Below, one piece after another: positions 11,791-23,699 of a DNA stretch of 64,000 nt (position 1 is the first letter of the stretch; each line of letters begins with the position of its first letter). The position numbers and the translations under genes were made by a program. A model generated the notes under the pieces. The model saw only the letters and a list, made by a program, of their open reading frames with translations, had not been told where the DNA came from and ran no database searches. This DNA comes from Halichoerus grypus (Eukaryota > Chordata > Mammalia > Carnivora > Phocidae), in assembly GCF_964656455.1 (NCBI RefSeq), contig NC_135719.1, positions 77,967,562-78,031,561 on the forward strand, given 5' to 3'.

Positions 11791-12076
11791 TATTTAACCA
11801 CTCATGTGTCAATGAACTTAGGTTGTTTCCATATCTTGTCTATTGTGAATAGTGTTGAAACGGACATGGGAGTACAGATATCTTTTTGAGATAGTGATTC
11901 TTATTTCATTTGGATATATATCCAGGAGTGGGATTTGCTAGATCATATGGTAGTTCTATTTTCAACTTTTTGAGGGGTCTCCATACTATTTTCCTAGTGA
12001 TTAATACTGTATTATATTCCTATCAACAGTGTACAAAGGCTCCCTTTCTTTCCACATCTTTGCCAACACTTGTTAT

Positions 12077-12273
12077 ATATATTTTGTAAAGATTTTATTT
12101 ATTTATTTGTCAGAGAGAGAGAGAAAGAGCACAAGCAGGGGGAGTGGCAGGCAGAGTGAGAGGCAGGCTCCCTGCTGAGCAAGGAGCCTGATGTGGGACT
12201 CGAACCCAGGACCCTGGGATCATGACCTGAGCCAAAGGCAGCAGCTTAACCAACTGAGACACCCAGGTGTCCC
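12077..12273 (-). mobile_element. CAN-SINE with target-site duplication
   Basis: Minus-strand SINE inside the L1. Flanked by AACACTTGTTAT at 12065-12076 and 12274-12285. Confidence 0.96.
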
Positions 12274-12565
12274 AACACTTGTTATCTTTTGACTTTTTGG
12301 TAATAGTCGTTCTAGTAGGTGTGAGGTAATAACTTGTTGTAGTTTTAATTTGCATTTCCTGGATGGTTAGTGATTTTGAGCATCTTTTCATATAACTGTT
12401 GGCTATTTTAATGTCTTTGGAGAAATCTCTATTAAGGCCCTTTGCCCATTTTAATCAGATTATTTGGCCATGCAGTTGTATGAGTTTTTTGCATACTGTG
12501 GATATTAACCCCCTATTGGATGTATAATTTGTATTTTTTTTTTTCATTCTGTAGGTTACCTTTTT

Positions 12566-12763
12566 TTTTTTTTTTAAAGATTTTATTTATTTATTTGACA
12601 GAGAGATAGACAGAAGAGCACAAGCAGAGGGAGTGGCAGAGGGAGAGGGAGAAGCAGGCTCTGCACTGAGCAGGGAACCCGATGCGGGACTCGATCCCAG
12701 GACCTGAGATCATGACCTGAGCTGAAGGCAGATGCTTAACCATCTGAGCCACCCAGGCGCCCA
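12566..12763 (-). mobile_element. CAN-SINE with target-site duplication
   Basis: Second minus-strand SINE in the same L1. Flanked by GTAGGTTACCTTTTT at 12551-12565 and 12764-12778. Confidence 0.96.
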
Positions 12764-13084
12764 GTAGGTTACCTTTTTATTGTATTGATTGTTTCCCTTG
12801 CTGTGCAGAGTTTCTGAGTTTGATTCAGTCCTACTTTTTTACTTTTGCTTTTGTTGCTGTGCTTTTGGTGTCAAATCCAAAAAATCATCGCCCAGACCAA
12901 TGTCAAGGAGTTCTTCCCTATGTTTTTTTCTAGGAGTTTAAAAATTTCAGGTCTTATGTTTAAAGTCCTTAATCCACTTTGAGTTGATTTTGTAAATGGT
13001 GTAAGCTAAGGGTCCAATTTCATTCTCTTGCACATGGATATCCAGTTTTCCCAACACCATTTATTGTAGAGACTATCTCTAGGT

Positions 13085-14375
13085 GAAGGGGAAGAGATTC
13101 ATTAATTTCATAAACCTAGGCCTTGAATATCTTTTGGTTGGTAAAAAGACAATGTTTGGTTTAAGTAAAATATTTATCTAGGCACCCAACATTTTATGTC
13201 TACACACACTCGTCAATAAACAGGCACACAATCAAGTTAACAAAGTAAAAATGAGACCATCAAAACACCAGGTGCAGGACCTCACCTGGTACAAATGTGT
13301 CATATTTACCAAGACATTCCAAGTCTCATTTCTCTGACCTGCTTCTGAAGCAGAAATTAAATCTTTTCCTGGGTTCTGCTCCCTAAGTGTTCTCTCCAGA
13401 GTACTTGGTGGGAAGATTCTCCTACGAGCACAGACTCTGTGTTCTGTTGGCCATGCCATAGCATTCTTCTGCTTCAGGGACAGAGGTCACTCTGGCACAT
13501 AGCTCTCTGCTTGGGTCATTGCCCACCTTTCCCAAACAGCTGGTTGCCAGTTGCCCACACTGTAGTCTGAACCTCGGGAGGCCTGCCCTGGATTGTTGGC
13601 CTTGGCTTGCTTTATGTTGCTCCTCACAGCCTCTTCTGTGAAGGGACTCCCACAAAAGGGATCTGGGCTCTAGTATCACAGGTCTTTTCTTTGTATCACA
13701 GCCCATTCATTTCCAGAGAGCACAGGGACAGCAGGGATCTGGGGGAACAGGGGTGGGGAAAAGGTGGAGAGGCTGTGTGGGATGGTGGTCATGCATATGC
13801 TCGCTCTGTGCCTGGGATTACTGCCTGCTCTAACACCAGGACTTGCTTGCTTAGTCTTCCCTACTTTGCCAGATATCTTTTGCTTTCATAATGACTTTCA
13901 CTCAAATGCATTCGATTGCCCTCCTTTGGACAACTCAAACTCATCACCCATTTCTTATACCTTGATGGTGAGAAATTTCTATCCCACAGGAGCTCTAGGC
14001 TCCTTTCAAATCAAGTAAAATGGCTGTGTCTCTGCCTCACTGTTCTTGAATATTCTTTGACAGGAGGCTGGTCTGTCCTGCACACAGGAGACTCCAGAAG
14101 GTCATGTGGCTTAACCTAGTCTCATATATAGTATCAGGATGTAAACTCATTAAGAAATTAAAATTAATTATTACAAACTGGTTAAATAGAAGACAAATAC
14201 TGGAACAGGAGAGAGTTGCTGAGTTAACTGCTTTGAGTTAGTAAAATTTGGAGCAACAGCACCATAGAACTCTATAGGACATATATCAGTTCCTTATATT
14301 AAGGCTAACTGAGACTTAGCCAATCAACACAACTCACAATGAGTAGATATGGAGCCTCTAGTTAATTGAAAAACA
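13085..14375. other. Unclassified intergenic stretch
   Basis: Less AT-rich than the neighbourhood, with several overlapping open frames of 60-95 codons on both strands (13232-14119). None has recognisable domains, a Kozak-like start with supporting context, or consistent codon use. I see no firm feature. Confidence 0.4.
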
Positions 14376-14379
14376 TGGT

Positions 14380-14840
14380 TACAATATTTTACACCTTCTC
14401 TTGTCAAGAGGTAGAGTCTATTTCCCAACCTGAAATCTGGCCTGGTTTCCTGCCTTGCTTTGACCAATGGAATGTGGCAAAGATGATACTGCATGAATTC
14501 CAGAACTGAGGCATCATTTGCTTTGCACCTTCTGCCTTTCTTGTCCTGCAGAGTTCCTACTACCCTGTAAAGAAATTGGGCAAGACTACTGAATAATAAA
14601 ATACCCCTTGGAGAGGAAGGCCCAGTGAAGCCAGCATTAAGGCCCTGGACATGTGAATGAGGCCATCTTAAACCCTCCAATCCCAAACTGCCAGATAACT
14701 GATGCCCATGAGAAAACCCAGGTGAGATCAGCATGAGACCTGCCCAGCTGAGCTCAGCCCTAACTGCAGAGTCAGGAGCAAGTAAAATGTCCTTGCTTTA
14801 AGCTACTTTGTCATACAGCAATAGGTAACTGATACAGAGT
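14380..14840 (+). mobile_element. LTR-like repeat (probably MaLR class)
   Basis: Has the layout of an old mammalian LTR: TTGCTTTGACCAATGGAATGTGGC in the body and a TTGTCATACAGCAATAGGTAACTGATACAG end. Assigned by resemblance only. Confidence 0.5.
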
Positions 14841-15334
14841 GCTCTATATAATGATAGTTTATCAATGGCCACATCACTGACCCTCTGCATACTTTTGATA
14901 TAAAGATATACAATATAACTGGAGGAGATTTTCTGTTTTGTTGATGTTTCTTTTTAAGAAGCTGACCTATGAGAGATTAAACTGTTAGTGATTTGCCTCA
15001 TCCCAGCCCCACTACCCTTTGGGTTCATCCCCTTGAGTTGCTGTTATAGCACCCTCTTCACCTCTCCACATCACACACATAATAAAGGACTAGCTAACTT
15101 TTGATGGAATGTCTGCATATCTTATTACCTCTAGTTATCCTTTCTAATGGGACACAGGTGACGGTCAGTGCCACACTGGAGCCCTGCATTGCTTCCTCCT
15201 TCTCTCCCTCTCTTTTTTCCTATGGAGACGATTAGCATTATTTTCACTTGTTTGAAGGTATATTTTTCATTCTTATGGAGTTTCTGCCTTCATGAATCAG
15301 AAAACCAAATAGGTAATTTCCACAAAAATCCCTA

Positions 15335-15510
15335 GTCTCCTTTCCTTCTTCCCTCAAGTGACCTATTACTAACTTTTCCCTTTGGTTGCTGTGGCCAAAT
15401 TTCTGTGGTTCTAGGACAAAACTCCCTTGGCTAAATGTAGCATGGTGGCAATCCCAGGTCTCTACAGCAGCGCTCAAGTAACTTTCCAGTGCTGCTAATT
15501 AGCTGTGTTT
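15335..15510 (+). promoter_or_regulatory. Conserved upstream segment of the OR4F6-like locus (candidate promoter)
   Basis: About 5 kb upstream of the second OR. Matches the segment at 3621 in order and spacing: GTGACCTATTA at 15358-15368, GGTTGCTGTGG, ACTCCCTTGGCT at 15421-15432 (an EBF-like half site), then GGCAATCCCAGGTCTCTACAG. A good splice-donor match, CAG/GTGAGT, occurs at 15625/15626 and could end a first exon. I could not find that donor in the other copies. Confidence 0.42.
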
Positions 15511-15514
15511 CCTG

Positions 15515-17880
15515 CTTGGAGGCATTACATAGGGATTTTTATGCCAGCTGATAATAACATTTCAAAGGCAAGAGCTTTGCATTCTGTTATCCTCTAAGGC
15601 CATGGTCATTTTGACATGGGTCCAGGTGAGTTACAGAGGTGTGGACACAGTCTTTGATGCAGATGAGAGCTTCAAGTGGAAACACACAGAGCAGTGAGAA
15701 GGGAGATCTAATCAACTAGAAGAAATGAATCAATTCTGTTATTCAACAGGGAGATTATAGCAGATAAATACACAACCAAAACAGAGAAGACAGCAAGATG
15801 AGTGGAGTCAAATCACCACTTCATGACCTGTATTGGAGGAGTTATTCTAGTGACTTTGCAGATGTGTCTTGAGTGTTGGTCTCCAGAATATAGTAGGAGC
15901 AGAATATCTGAGTCCAGTGGGACTAAAGCAAGAAGAATGTTGGACAGTGCTGAAGAAAGTAGCTTTGATATATTATGATTTCCTGGGCTACACTCAGGAG
16001 GCCCAGGTTGGACCATCCCAGTAAAAGAAGTGTGGAAGAGTGGACATGAGCTGGATTGTCTAGAAACCAAGAGTCAACCATATTGATTGTGGATTGGCCA
16101 CCGGCTTGTTCCTTAACTTCAGTAATGCTATTTATCCTCTCTGCACCTGGGTTTTCCTAACTTTAAAATAAACAGATTTTACAATCACTAGCAGTTTCAT
16201 TGAGGTCCCAGCAATGGCAGTTTTCTACAGGGCTTGCTGCACTGATAGCAGTAGAAACAACCACTCTGACAGCATGCGGCTAAAGCGCCCATTTCTGTAC
16301 ATCTTTGTACTGTCCTGTCCTGAGCTCTCTCTACACATCTCCAGAGGAGCAAACTAGGGGAGAAATGCATAGGATGATGAGATTGAGATGTTTCTCTGTG
16401 AATTTTATTCTTTTCCAGTAACTCTAATGTAAATTCAACCTTGTGAGTAATTTGAGACTGACTCAGGTTAAGAAGTAGAGGACTACCAATCTTTGAGTGA
16501 CCTCCACATTGATCTACTTTCAAAATACTCCAGAATTGTCATCCTTGCTTGAATTGGAGGTGAGCCCACCTTATTTCTAATTTGTTTGCTATCTGTGCTG
16601 GCCAGCACAAGGATGAGCAGAAGTGAGAAGAGAAGAGAGTCAGCTGGTCACTAGATGATCTCTGAGGAATCTCTCATTTCTTACATTATGGGCTTGTGGT
16701 GGGGGTGTGGGCAGCAGTCAGTGCTGTGTGACGAACAGTTGTGAGACTCAGGACACTACAAAGGCTCCCTGGAATTTAGTTGCTGGTCTAAACTGATATC
16801 CTGTTTTCTTTTTGCAGAAGGAGTTAAGGGGACAGTTTCACTTGCCTGCATGGAAAAGGTCAGATTTAAACTACTATTCTGCCCTTGTTTAAAAGTGGAG
16901 ACTGATACCAAGTAAGGCCCCTAGAGACCTTAAGTTTTCAGTAGGCAGAAAGTGAAAGACTGGCTAGGAAGCTGGGCCACCAACAAGTGTCCCATCCTGT
17001 TTTCCATCTTTTTACTAACACTAGGAATTATCTACTTTTTGAATGTTTAGCTAATCTGATGCATGAAAAAGTATCATCCATTTTCAGGGGGAAGATAAAA
17101 TAAGGTCTTGTGTTAAAACTACCAAGAGTTTGGGATGGAGTGGGATTTAGAAGCATTGCTGGAATAACTGGCAGCTTCCAGGAGGGTAACTCAGGATCAA
17201 TCATTCGCTTGGATGAATTGCATCAGTGGGGAGATTCCTGGTGATAATCCCTGTGAAAGGAATCCAACTGCTTCCAAGCTGAGTTGCTTTTTATTAATGT
17301 AGATATCATTAACACCAGCATTAAGAAAAAGTCTAAAAAGGACATTTTAAACATATATTTAGAAACCTTTATGTATAGCAATGGAGAATTAGATAGTGGT
17401 CTTTGTTAGAGCAGTAACAGAACCGTATGATTGCTAGGGTTTCTGGTTTTGTCACCACATTGTAAGCAAAATTTGTCTTCCCCCATGTGTGTAAAGTAAG
17501 AGTATCAAAAAGGACTTCATAGAGGAAGGGGTTTTGCAGAGTGGGCTGTTGAAGAATGGGAAGAACTGGAGAAATGTAATGAAGGCCCAGGCACTGCAGG
17601 CTGAGTGAAGAACGTGGAGGGAAGCCATGGACTGGAATATTTGAGTGTGTGTGTGAGGGAGGGGTAAATACCATTTGAGTGCCTGTCAGGAGGTGGTTCA
17701 GCTAGAGTGGGAGGGAGACGAAGGAGTATAGCAACAAAGTTAGCGAATATCTTAGGTATAGCTTTGATCTTTGCTATAAATTGGAAGATACATTATGAAG
17801 ATATCTTTGGAAGATTTAAATCCCAAAGATACAAATTGTATAATTTTTCAGATCCACATACCCTGACATTTTGTAAAAGT
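15515..17880. other. Unclassified intergenic stretch
   Basis: About 2.4 kb without a recognisable gene. A MIR-like plus-strand trace (ACTTCAGTAATGC...CCTCTCTGCACCTGGGTTTTCC) is near 16115-16165. Otherwise nothing I can name. Confidence 0.4.
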
Positions 17881-17890
17881 GAAATTGATA

Positions 17891-17966
17891 TTTTTTTTAT
17901 CTTGTACCTGTTCTTTTTAAATTTAATTTTATTATGTTATGTTAGTCACCATACAATACATCATTA
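17891..17966 (-). mobile_element. Very short L1 3' end with target duplication
   Basis: A 76-base L1 tail (TTTTTAAATTTAATTTTATTATG ... CACCATACAATACATCATTA) flanked by GAAATTGATA at 17881-17890 and 17967-17976: a severely 5'-truncated insertion. Confidence 0.85.
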
Positions 17967-18079
17967 GAAATTGATACTATGTTTACTGCAAGAATGTAAG
18001 ATAGTGGGAAGAGCTTATAAAGTGAAAAGCAAAAGATCCCTTTTCCTGCATAATTTCCTAGTCCTTAGAGGTAATTTTT

Positions 18080-18281
18080 TTTTTAATTTTTTTATTGTTA
18101 TGTTAATCCCCATACATTACATCATTAGTTTTAGATATAGTGTTCCATGATTCATTGTTTGTGCATAACACCCAGTGCTCCATGCAGAACGTGCCCTCCT
18201 CAATACCCATCACCAGGCTAACCCATCCTCCCACCCCCCTCCCCTCTAGAACCCTCAGTTTGTTTTTCAGAGTCCATCGTC
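18080..18281 (-). mobile_element. 5'-truncated L1 with 18-base target duplication
   Basis: L1 tail of the same family (GTGTTCCATGATTCATTG, CACCAGGCTAACCCATCC, TCAGAGTCCATCGTC) flanked by TCCTTAGAGGTAATTTTT at 18062-18079 and 18282-18299. Confidence 0.95.
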
Positions 18282-18629
18282 TCCTTAGAGGTAATTTTTA
18301 TTAACTTTTCTTCTTGCATATCAACCTAGGCATTGTTAATCCATTTTTTAATTTATTTAATTATATATATGTAATTTATTTGTATAAATATTAAAAAACC
18401 AGATAGGATAAGATGAATGCAAGATACTGCCCCCTCTCCACCTGTCTATCCTGTCTATGTACATTTAGGTGAACTTTAGCAAAATAAATGGCTATGTAGT
18501 ACACCATAGATCGGATCTACTAGAAATTATTCAACTAGTCTCTTATTTCTACACATTGAAATTATTTTCAGGCTTTTGCTTTTACAAGCAACAATGCTTC
18601 AGTAAACATTTCTGTATCTCTCTCTCTCT

Positions 18630-18829
18630 CTCTCTCTTTTTTTTTTTAAGATCTTTTATTTGACAGAGAGAGACACAGGAAGAGAGGAAACACAAGCAGG
18701 GGGAGTGGGAGAGGGAGAAGCAGGCTTCCCACCGAGCAGTGAGCCCGATGTGGGGCTTGATCCCAGGACCCTGGGACCATGACCTGAGTCGAAGGCAGAC
18801 GCCCAACGACTGAGCCATCCAGGCGCTCC
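18630..18829 (-). mobile_element. CAN-SINE
   Basis: Minus-strand SINE; GCAGGCTTCCCACCGAGCAG, GGACCCTGGGACCATGACCTG, head GAGCCATCCAGGCGCTCCC. Follows a CT repeat. Confidence 0.93.
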
Positions 18830-18839
18830 CCTCTCTCTC

Positions 18840-19050
18840 TCTTTTTTAAAAGCTTTATTCATTTATTTTAGAGAGAGAGAGTGCAAGTGCAGGGTGGGGA
18901 GGGGCAGAGTGAGAGGGAGAGAGTGTCTTAAGCAGACTCTGTGCTGAGCTTGTGGCCCACCTGGGGCTCAATCTCGAGACCCCAAGATCAGGACCTGAGC
19001 CAAAACCAAGAGTCTACTGCTTAACCCACTGTGCCACTAAGGCCCAACTC
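18840..19050 (-). mobile_element. CAN-SINE, older subfamily
   Basis: Minus-strand; GAGCCAAAACCAAGAGTCTACTGCTTAACCCACTGTGCCAC. The head has decayed (AAGGCCCAAC instead of CAGGCGCCCC). Confidence 0.85.
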
Positions 19051-19619
19051 TTTGTATCTTTTTTAAATTGAGGTGTAATTGACCTATTCTATCAATTTCA
19101 GGTGTATAACATAATGACTTAATATTTGTATACACTGCAAAAAGATCACCACAATAAGAACTTTCAAGATTTACTCTCTTAGGAACTTACAAATAGCCAA
19201 TACATTCCTACAGACTCTAGCCACCATGCTGTGCATTAATTACATCCTCATGACTTACTGATTTTATAACTGTATCGTTTGACCCCCTTCACCTATTTCA
19301 CCCATCCTTCCAATCCCCCTACCCTTTGGCAACTACCAAACTGTACCTCTTCTTTGTTCACTTTGTTTCTGTGCACACACACAGATATCCAGATATTTTT
19401 CTGAGAAGTAGAATCACTGAGTCAAAGTATATGAACATTTACAATTTTGGAAAGTATTACCAACTTGGCAAATGTTTTATCAGTTTACTCTCCCACCACC
19501 AGTTATGAGACTACCTGTTTCCCCATTTCCTCTCAAACCCTGCATTTTGTCAAGTCTTTAAATCCCTGCCAGTGTTATAAGAAAAACTAGTGTCTTGCTA
19601 TTTTAGCATACATTTACTT

Positions 19620-20340
19620 AATTCAGAATGAGGTTAAGTATTTTTATATATATCAAGAGAGCCAAGTGTAAAGAACGATATTTTCACTTTTACTCTTTCT
19701 CTTTTACTGGCATATATGATTTATCATTGTCATTCTGGTCTCACATTCCTTCTTCTCTTTGCCCCTATGCAGAATCCCCTCCACTGAACCCATAACTGTG
19801 TCCCTCTCACTAGAACTTATTCTCCTTCTATGGGATGGTGAGTGCCATGCTCTGGCATCCTCTACACCTCTCTTTCCTTCCTTCCTCTAAATAACTCATC
19901 TTGTCTTGCTAATTCACAGATATGAGACATTTACATATCAGGTCTTCAAAGAAAGCTTATAAAGATTTTCATAGAACTTGCCAATGTGGTCATGGATATG
20001 GTAACACTATACTGTGATATGTCCAAATTATGGAATGTACTGTCACTGCATTATTTCATGTAGTTAGGTACTTTCTGAAAGCCTCTTAATTCATAGTCAT
20101 TTATGAGATATGACTATGAAACAATGACAGGAAAAATACAACAGAACTATCAATCTAAGTGAGTAAAAGGATCCTTATTCTTTTATTTGCCTTCTGGTGA
20201 TGAAACACGACAAAGATATCTGAATTGCTTTGTGACTGAAATGGTCTCCAAGAGCACGCATCAGCCTTGGTCTAGTTTTCTGACAATGATTGAATTGCCC
20301 AAGATTAAGATCCATGCCATTTCTCCTACATCAGTTTCTC
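19620..20340. other. Intergenic stretch before the OR4F6-like locus
   Basis: Unique-looking sequence with no recognised repeat or gene. A 106-codon open frame (20187-20507) overlaps the OR in another frame and is a shadow of it. Confidence 0.4.
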
Positions 20341-20389
20341 CTTACTCTCCTCTTTCAGGTGGTATGAGCGGTGTCACTGCTGACAGGCC

Positions 20390-21309
20390 ATGGATGAAGG
20401 CAATCACTCAGCGGTGTTGGAGTTTGTGTTCCTGGGACTCTCCACCTCACCTGACATCCAGCTCCTTCTCTTCCTCTTTTCCTGTGTGTTCTATGTGGCC
20501 AGCTTGATGGGAAACCTCCTCATTGTGCTGTGACCTCTGACCCTCGTTTACAGTCCTCCATGTACTTCCTGCTGGCCAACCTTTCCATCATCGACTTGAT
20601 ATTTTGCTCTTCCACAGCTCCCAAGATGATTTATGATCTTTTAAGAGAGTGCAAAACCATCTCTTTTGGGGGCTGTGTAGCTCAGATCTTCTTCATCCAT
20701 GCCGTTGGGGGCACTGAGATGGTGCTGCTCATCGCCATGGCCTCTGACAGACACGTTGCCATATGTAAGCCTCTCCACTGCCTGACCATCATGACCCCAC
20801 GGAGGTGCATTTGTTTTCTGGTTGCTTCCTGGATCATTGGCTTGATTCATTCAGTGACTCAACTGGCCTTTGTTGTGGACTTGCCTTTCTGTGGGCCTAA
20901 TGAATTAGACAGCTTTTTTTGTGACCTTCCTCGGTTTATCAGACTTGCTTGCATAGAGACAAACAAATTGGGATTCATGGTTACTGCCAATAGTGGCTTT
21001 ATTTCTGTGGCCTCCTTTTTAATTCTAATCATCTCTTACACCTTTATTTTGGTGACTGTTCAGAAAAAATCTTTGGGGAGTATGTCCAAGGCCCTCTCCA
21101 CTCTGTCAGCTCATGTCACTGTGGTTGTTTTGTTCTTTGGGCCATTAGTCTTCTTCTACGTGTGGCCATTTCCCACATCACATCTGGATAAGTTCCTTGC
21201 CATCTTTGATGCAGTTCTCACTCCTTTTCTGAATCCGGTCATCTACACTTTGAGAAATAAGGAGATGAAGGTGGCAATGAGGAGACTATGTTCTCAGTTT
21301 GTGAATTAG
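20390..21309 (+). pseudogene. OR4F6: Olfactory receptor OR4F6-like, broken by one small deletion
   Basis: The start ATG at 20390 opens a normal OR N-terminus (MDEGNHS, glycosylation site NHS at 5-7) that reads through TM1 to codon 47. A TGA at 20531-20533 then closes the frame. The other 259 codons (20530-21309) are fully open in another frame and contain PMY-equivalent SMY, the TM3 end as DRHVAIC instead of [16 protein letters not shown], and NPVIY. Compared with the intact neighbours at LIVxSVTSDP, the break is best explained by loss of four bases at about 20528-20531. A splice acceptor CAG ends at 20358. An out-of-frame ATG at 20364 precedes the start. Features such as [10 protein letters not shown] and VQKKS match human OR4F6 as I remember it, so this is probably its orthologue. 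With only one disabling lesion, it could be recent, polymorphic, or a sequencing error. Confidence 0.9.
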
Positions 21310-21372
21310 AGTAACGTCTCTTAAATATGCAGAGGATTTGGGCTTTGCTTATGTGAGAGACTTACCGATCAT

Positions 21373-21595
21373 GTTTTTTTTTTTTTTGCATTTGTTTGTT
21401 TGTTTATTTATTTATTTAATTTATTTATTTATGAGAGAGAGCGAGAGAGAGCACAAGTGGGGGGAGGGACAGAGGGAGAGGCAGAAGCAGACTCCCAACT
21501 GAGCAGGGAGCCAGATGCAGGGCTGGATCCAGGACCCCAAAGTCATGACCTGAGCCGAAGCCACACACTTAACCAACTGAGTCACCCAGGCGCCC
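21373..21595 (-). mobile_element. CAN-SINE
   Basis: Minus-strand SINE directly after the OR4F6-like locus. Imperfect flanks GATCATGTTTT / GGTCATGGTTTT suggest an old target duplication. Confidence 0.92.
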
Positions 21596-22589
21596 TGGTC
21601 ATGGTTTTCTTATCTCACCAGTGGTCTTACCTCGATATGGTGCCAAATAGAATTAGTATAAATGTGAAACAATCCCTTTTGAAAGGCAATATGTGGCTCA
21701 CTGTTCATTTTCTATTTTCTCCATGTTAAATAGACTCTCTTACTTTAAAGATAAGTATTAATTTTTACTTCATCTGATTTGTCTTACTATATAGCTGATT
21801 TGTTTTCTATCTTTGCAGCTCATTATCTCTTAGCTTCCCTCATTGTTCTATTTGCTAATCTGGTTTTTCAGGGTCCAGTTAAGGAGTAATCATACCAGTT
21901 AATTTGAAAGGAAAAGTTTGGTGTAAAGAATGGTTTGCTAAGTAAAAGCTGTTAACTAGATTTTGAAAAAGGATGAACTGTGAGATATCACAGACATAGT
22001 ATTTGTAGGAAGCAGCTCTCACTCCTTGGGATGGAAAATGAAGGGAAGAAGTTAGAATTACTAAAACTTAAAAATAAAAAGCTATTAAAATCTTGGAGGA
22101 AGGACCTGTGGAGTTGAAATTCACATATCTGAGGAGGGACTGCTGCTTGGCTGGTGCTAGGATCTCTGAGCTTAGAGAAGGGCAGGGACACCACCCCTGT
22201 CGCAAGCGTCCTGCAGGCTAACACAGGTATTCCTGAGGAGGGTGTGATGAGGTGACCTCCTCTAAGGTTGGAATGCAGCTGCTGCCTAGGAAAGAAACCA
22301 AGGTTGCTGAGGTGAACAGTGTGGTTGGGTGATGCTCACAGGCATGGTGAGCAGAAAGGAAGCCCACAGGCAGCAAACAGGAAGGAGCAAGGAAGTCCCT
22401 TCTTCCTCTTCCAGCCGTGCAGTCTCCCTCTAGTGCCCCCTAATGGCAGAGCTGGCCAAAAAGAAATGAGTTTGCAGAGCCTCAGCTCCTCCTTCTTGAC
22501 AGAGTATAGAAGGATAGCTTAGAGCTGAAAGATAATAGTTCATAGAGCCCATACAGTTACTTAGAAAATTATTAAAATTCAATTAGGGG

Positions 22590-23180
22590 GGTCTCACGGT
22601 TTTTTAACTTTAAGGTAAATCATCTCATAGAGTTTCCCTATTTTAAAAAGTTTCAGGTACTGGAAAATCAGTTAATTAGCTCAAGATCCTAAAGGGAATA
22701 TATGGAAGATTTAAATCCAGAGTCTAGGTTGCCAGGCTCCTGGTCCTTTGCTGCCTTCTGTCACTTTAGATCTTATTTCCTCAGTGGTTAAGTGTCATGT
22801 ATCCATTGGGCTGTTAAGTTGTCACTGACAGGTACCAGTATATTATTCACCTTGTCTCCTGAATGTCTGTTCGCCAAATTGCAGAGCTTCAACAAATGTT
22901 CATGAATGATTTTCACTTAATAAATCTATTCGGCCCTATTTTTAAATTTCTTTTCTGATTTCTTGTTTCATTTAAATAGAGCTTTCATTCTGGACAGTTT
23001 TAGTGTTACCAAGAAGTTGCCAAGGTTCCAGGGAGTTCCTATACAGCCCTCGACCAGCTTCAGTTTCAACCGTTTCTTCCAATGTTATCATCTTATATCT
23101 CTGCGGTCCATTTGTGGTACACTGAGAGATCAACACTGGTACATTCCTATTAACTCGATGCTAGACTGTATTCAGATTTC
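22590..23180 (-). repeat. MIR-, L2- and L1-like ancient repeats
   Basis: 22590-22740 resembles a MIR complement. 22790-22920 has an L2-like end (CAACAAATGTTCATGAATGA). 22940-23180 resembles an old L1 segment (ACACTGAGAGATCAACACTGG...TTCAGATTTCACC). All strongly diverged. 21730-22590 and 23200-23690 show nothing nameable. Confidence 0.4.
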
Positions 23181-23699
23181 ACCAGTGTTTCCAAAAGTAG
23201 CCAGATCCTGGAGACCCCTGATATTCTAGGCATTCCCTTTTCACATCTGATTCATAAGAATTCTGGAGAAAGAACTTGAGTGCCAGGTGGAGCCCCAGTG
23301 GAAATATGACAGTGGCTGTATTCTAACCAGTGTGCATATATTTTAGAATTTTAACAAATATGTTCATTACACAGCTGTATTTCAGCTGAAATAAACATTA
23401 TTGGAAAATGGGTGTTGGAGAAGTTGTGGCAGGTGACCCCAATACTTGTATAATCATATGCAGTGGCCCTGAGATAATTCGGGTGTCTGCCATTAGGTAT
23501 TAGTGATCAGATAGTCAAAAAGTTGTGCATACCCACCATAGATTACTATGTGATATTTGGGAATAATAGACTTGATGTCCACATAGCAACTTGGGCTAAG
23601 TGAAATAAAACATTTAGAATGGTACATATAACAATATTTTATATGCATGTGCATAGAAAACATTCTGCATGTTTTATGATAGCAAATGGAATACCGTCG

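Larger units (their letters stand above)
11230..13080 (-). mobile_element. Old L1 (ORF2 end and 3' region), broken by two SINEs
   Basis: Reading from right to left: an ORF2-derived segment ending in the CCAACACCATTTATTG region (13040-13075), the GGATCATATGGTAGTTCTATTTT block (11940), CCATATCTTGTCTATTGTGAATAG (11830), and a 3' end at about 11230. SINEs at 12077-12273 and 12566-12763 interrupt it, and a TG repeat lies at 11744-11777. No intact reading frame remains. Confidence 0.9.
18340..19560 (-). mobile_element. Old L1 remnants interrupted by two SINEs
   Basis: 18340-18625 and about 19380-19560 resemble an ancient L1 body on the minus strand (GCTTTTGCTTTTACAAGCAACAATGCTTCAGTAAACA; AGAATCACTGAGTCAAAGTATATGAACA). 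19055-19380 is an L1 3' end (TGAGGTGTAATTGACC, GTGTATAACATAATGACTTAATA). SINEs at 18630-18829 and 18840-19050 split it. Confidence 0.65.

Noticed and set aside
13232..14119. A cluster of 67-94 codon frames on both strands suggesting a small gene
   Set aside because: No splice-supported exon pattern, no family resemblance, and no agreement between frames.
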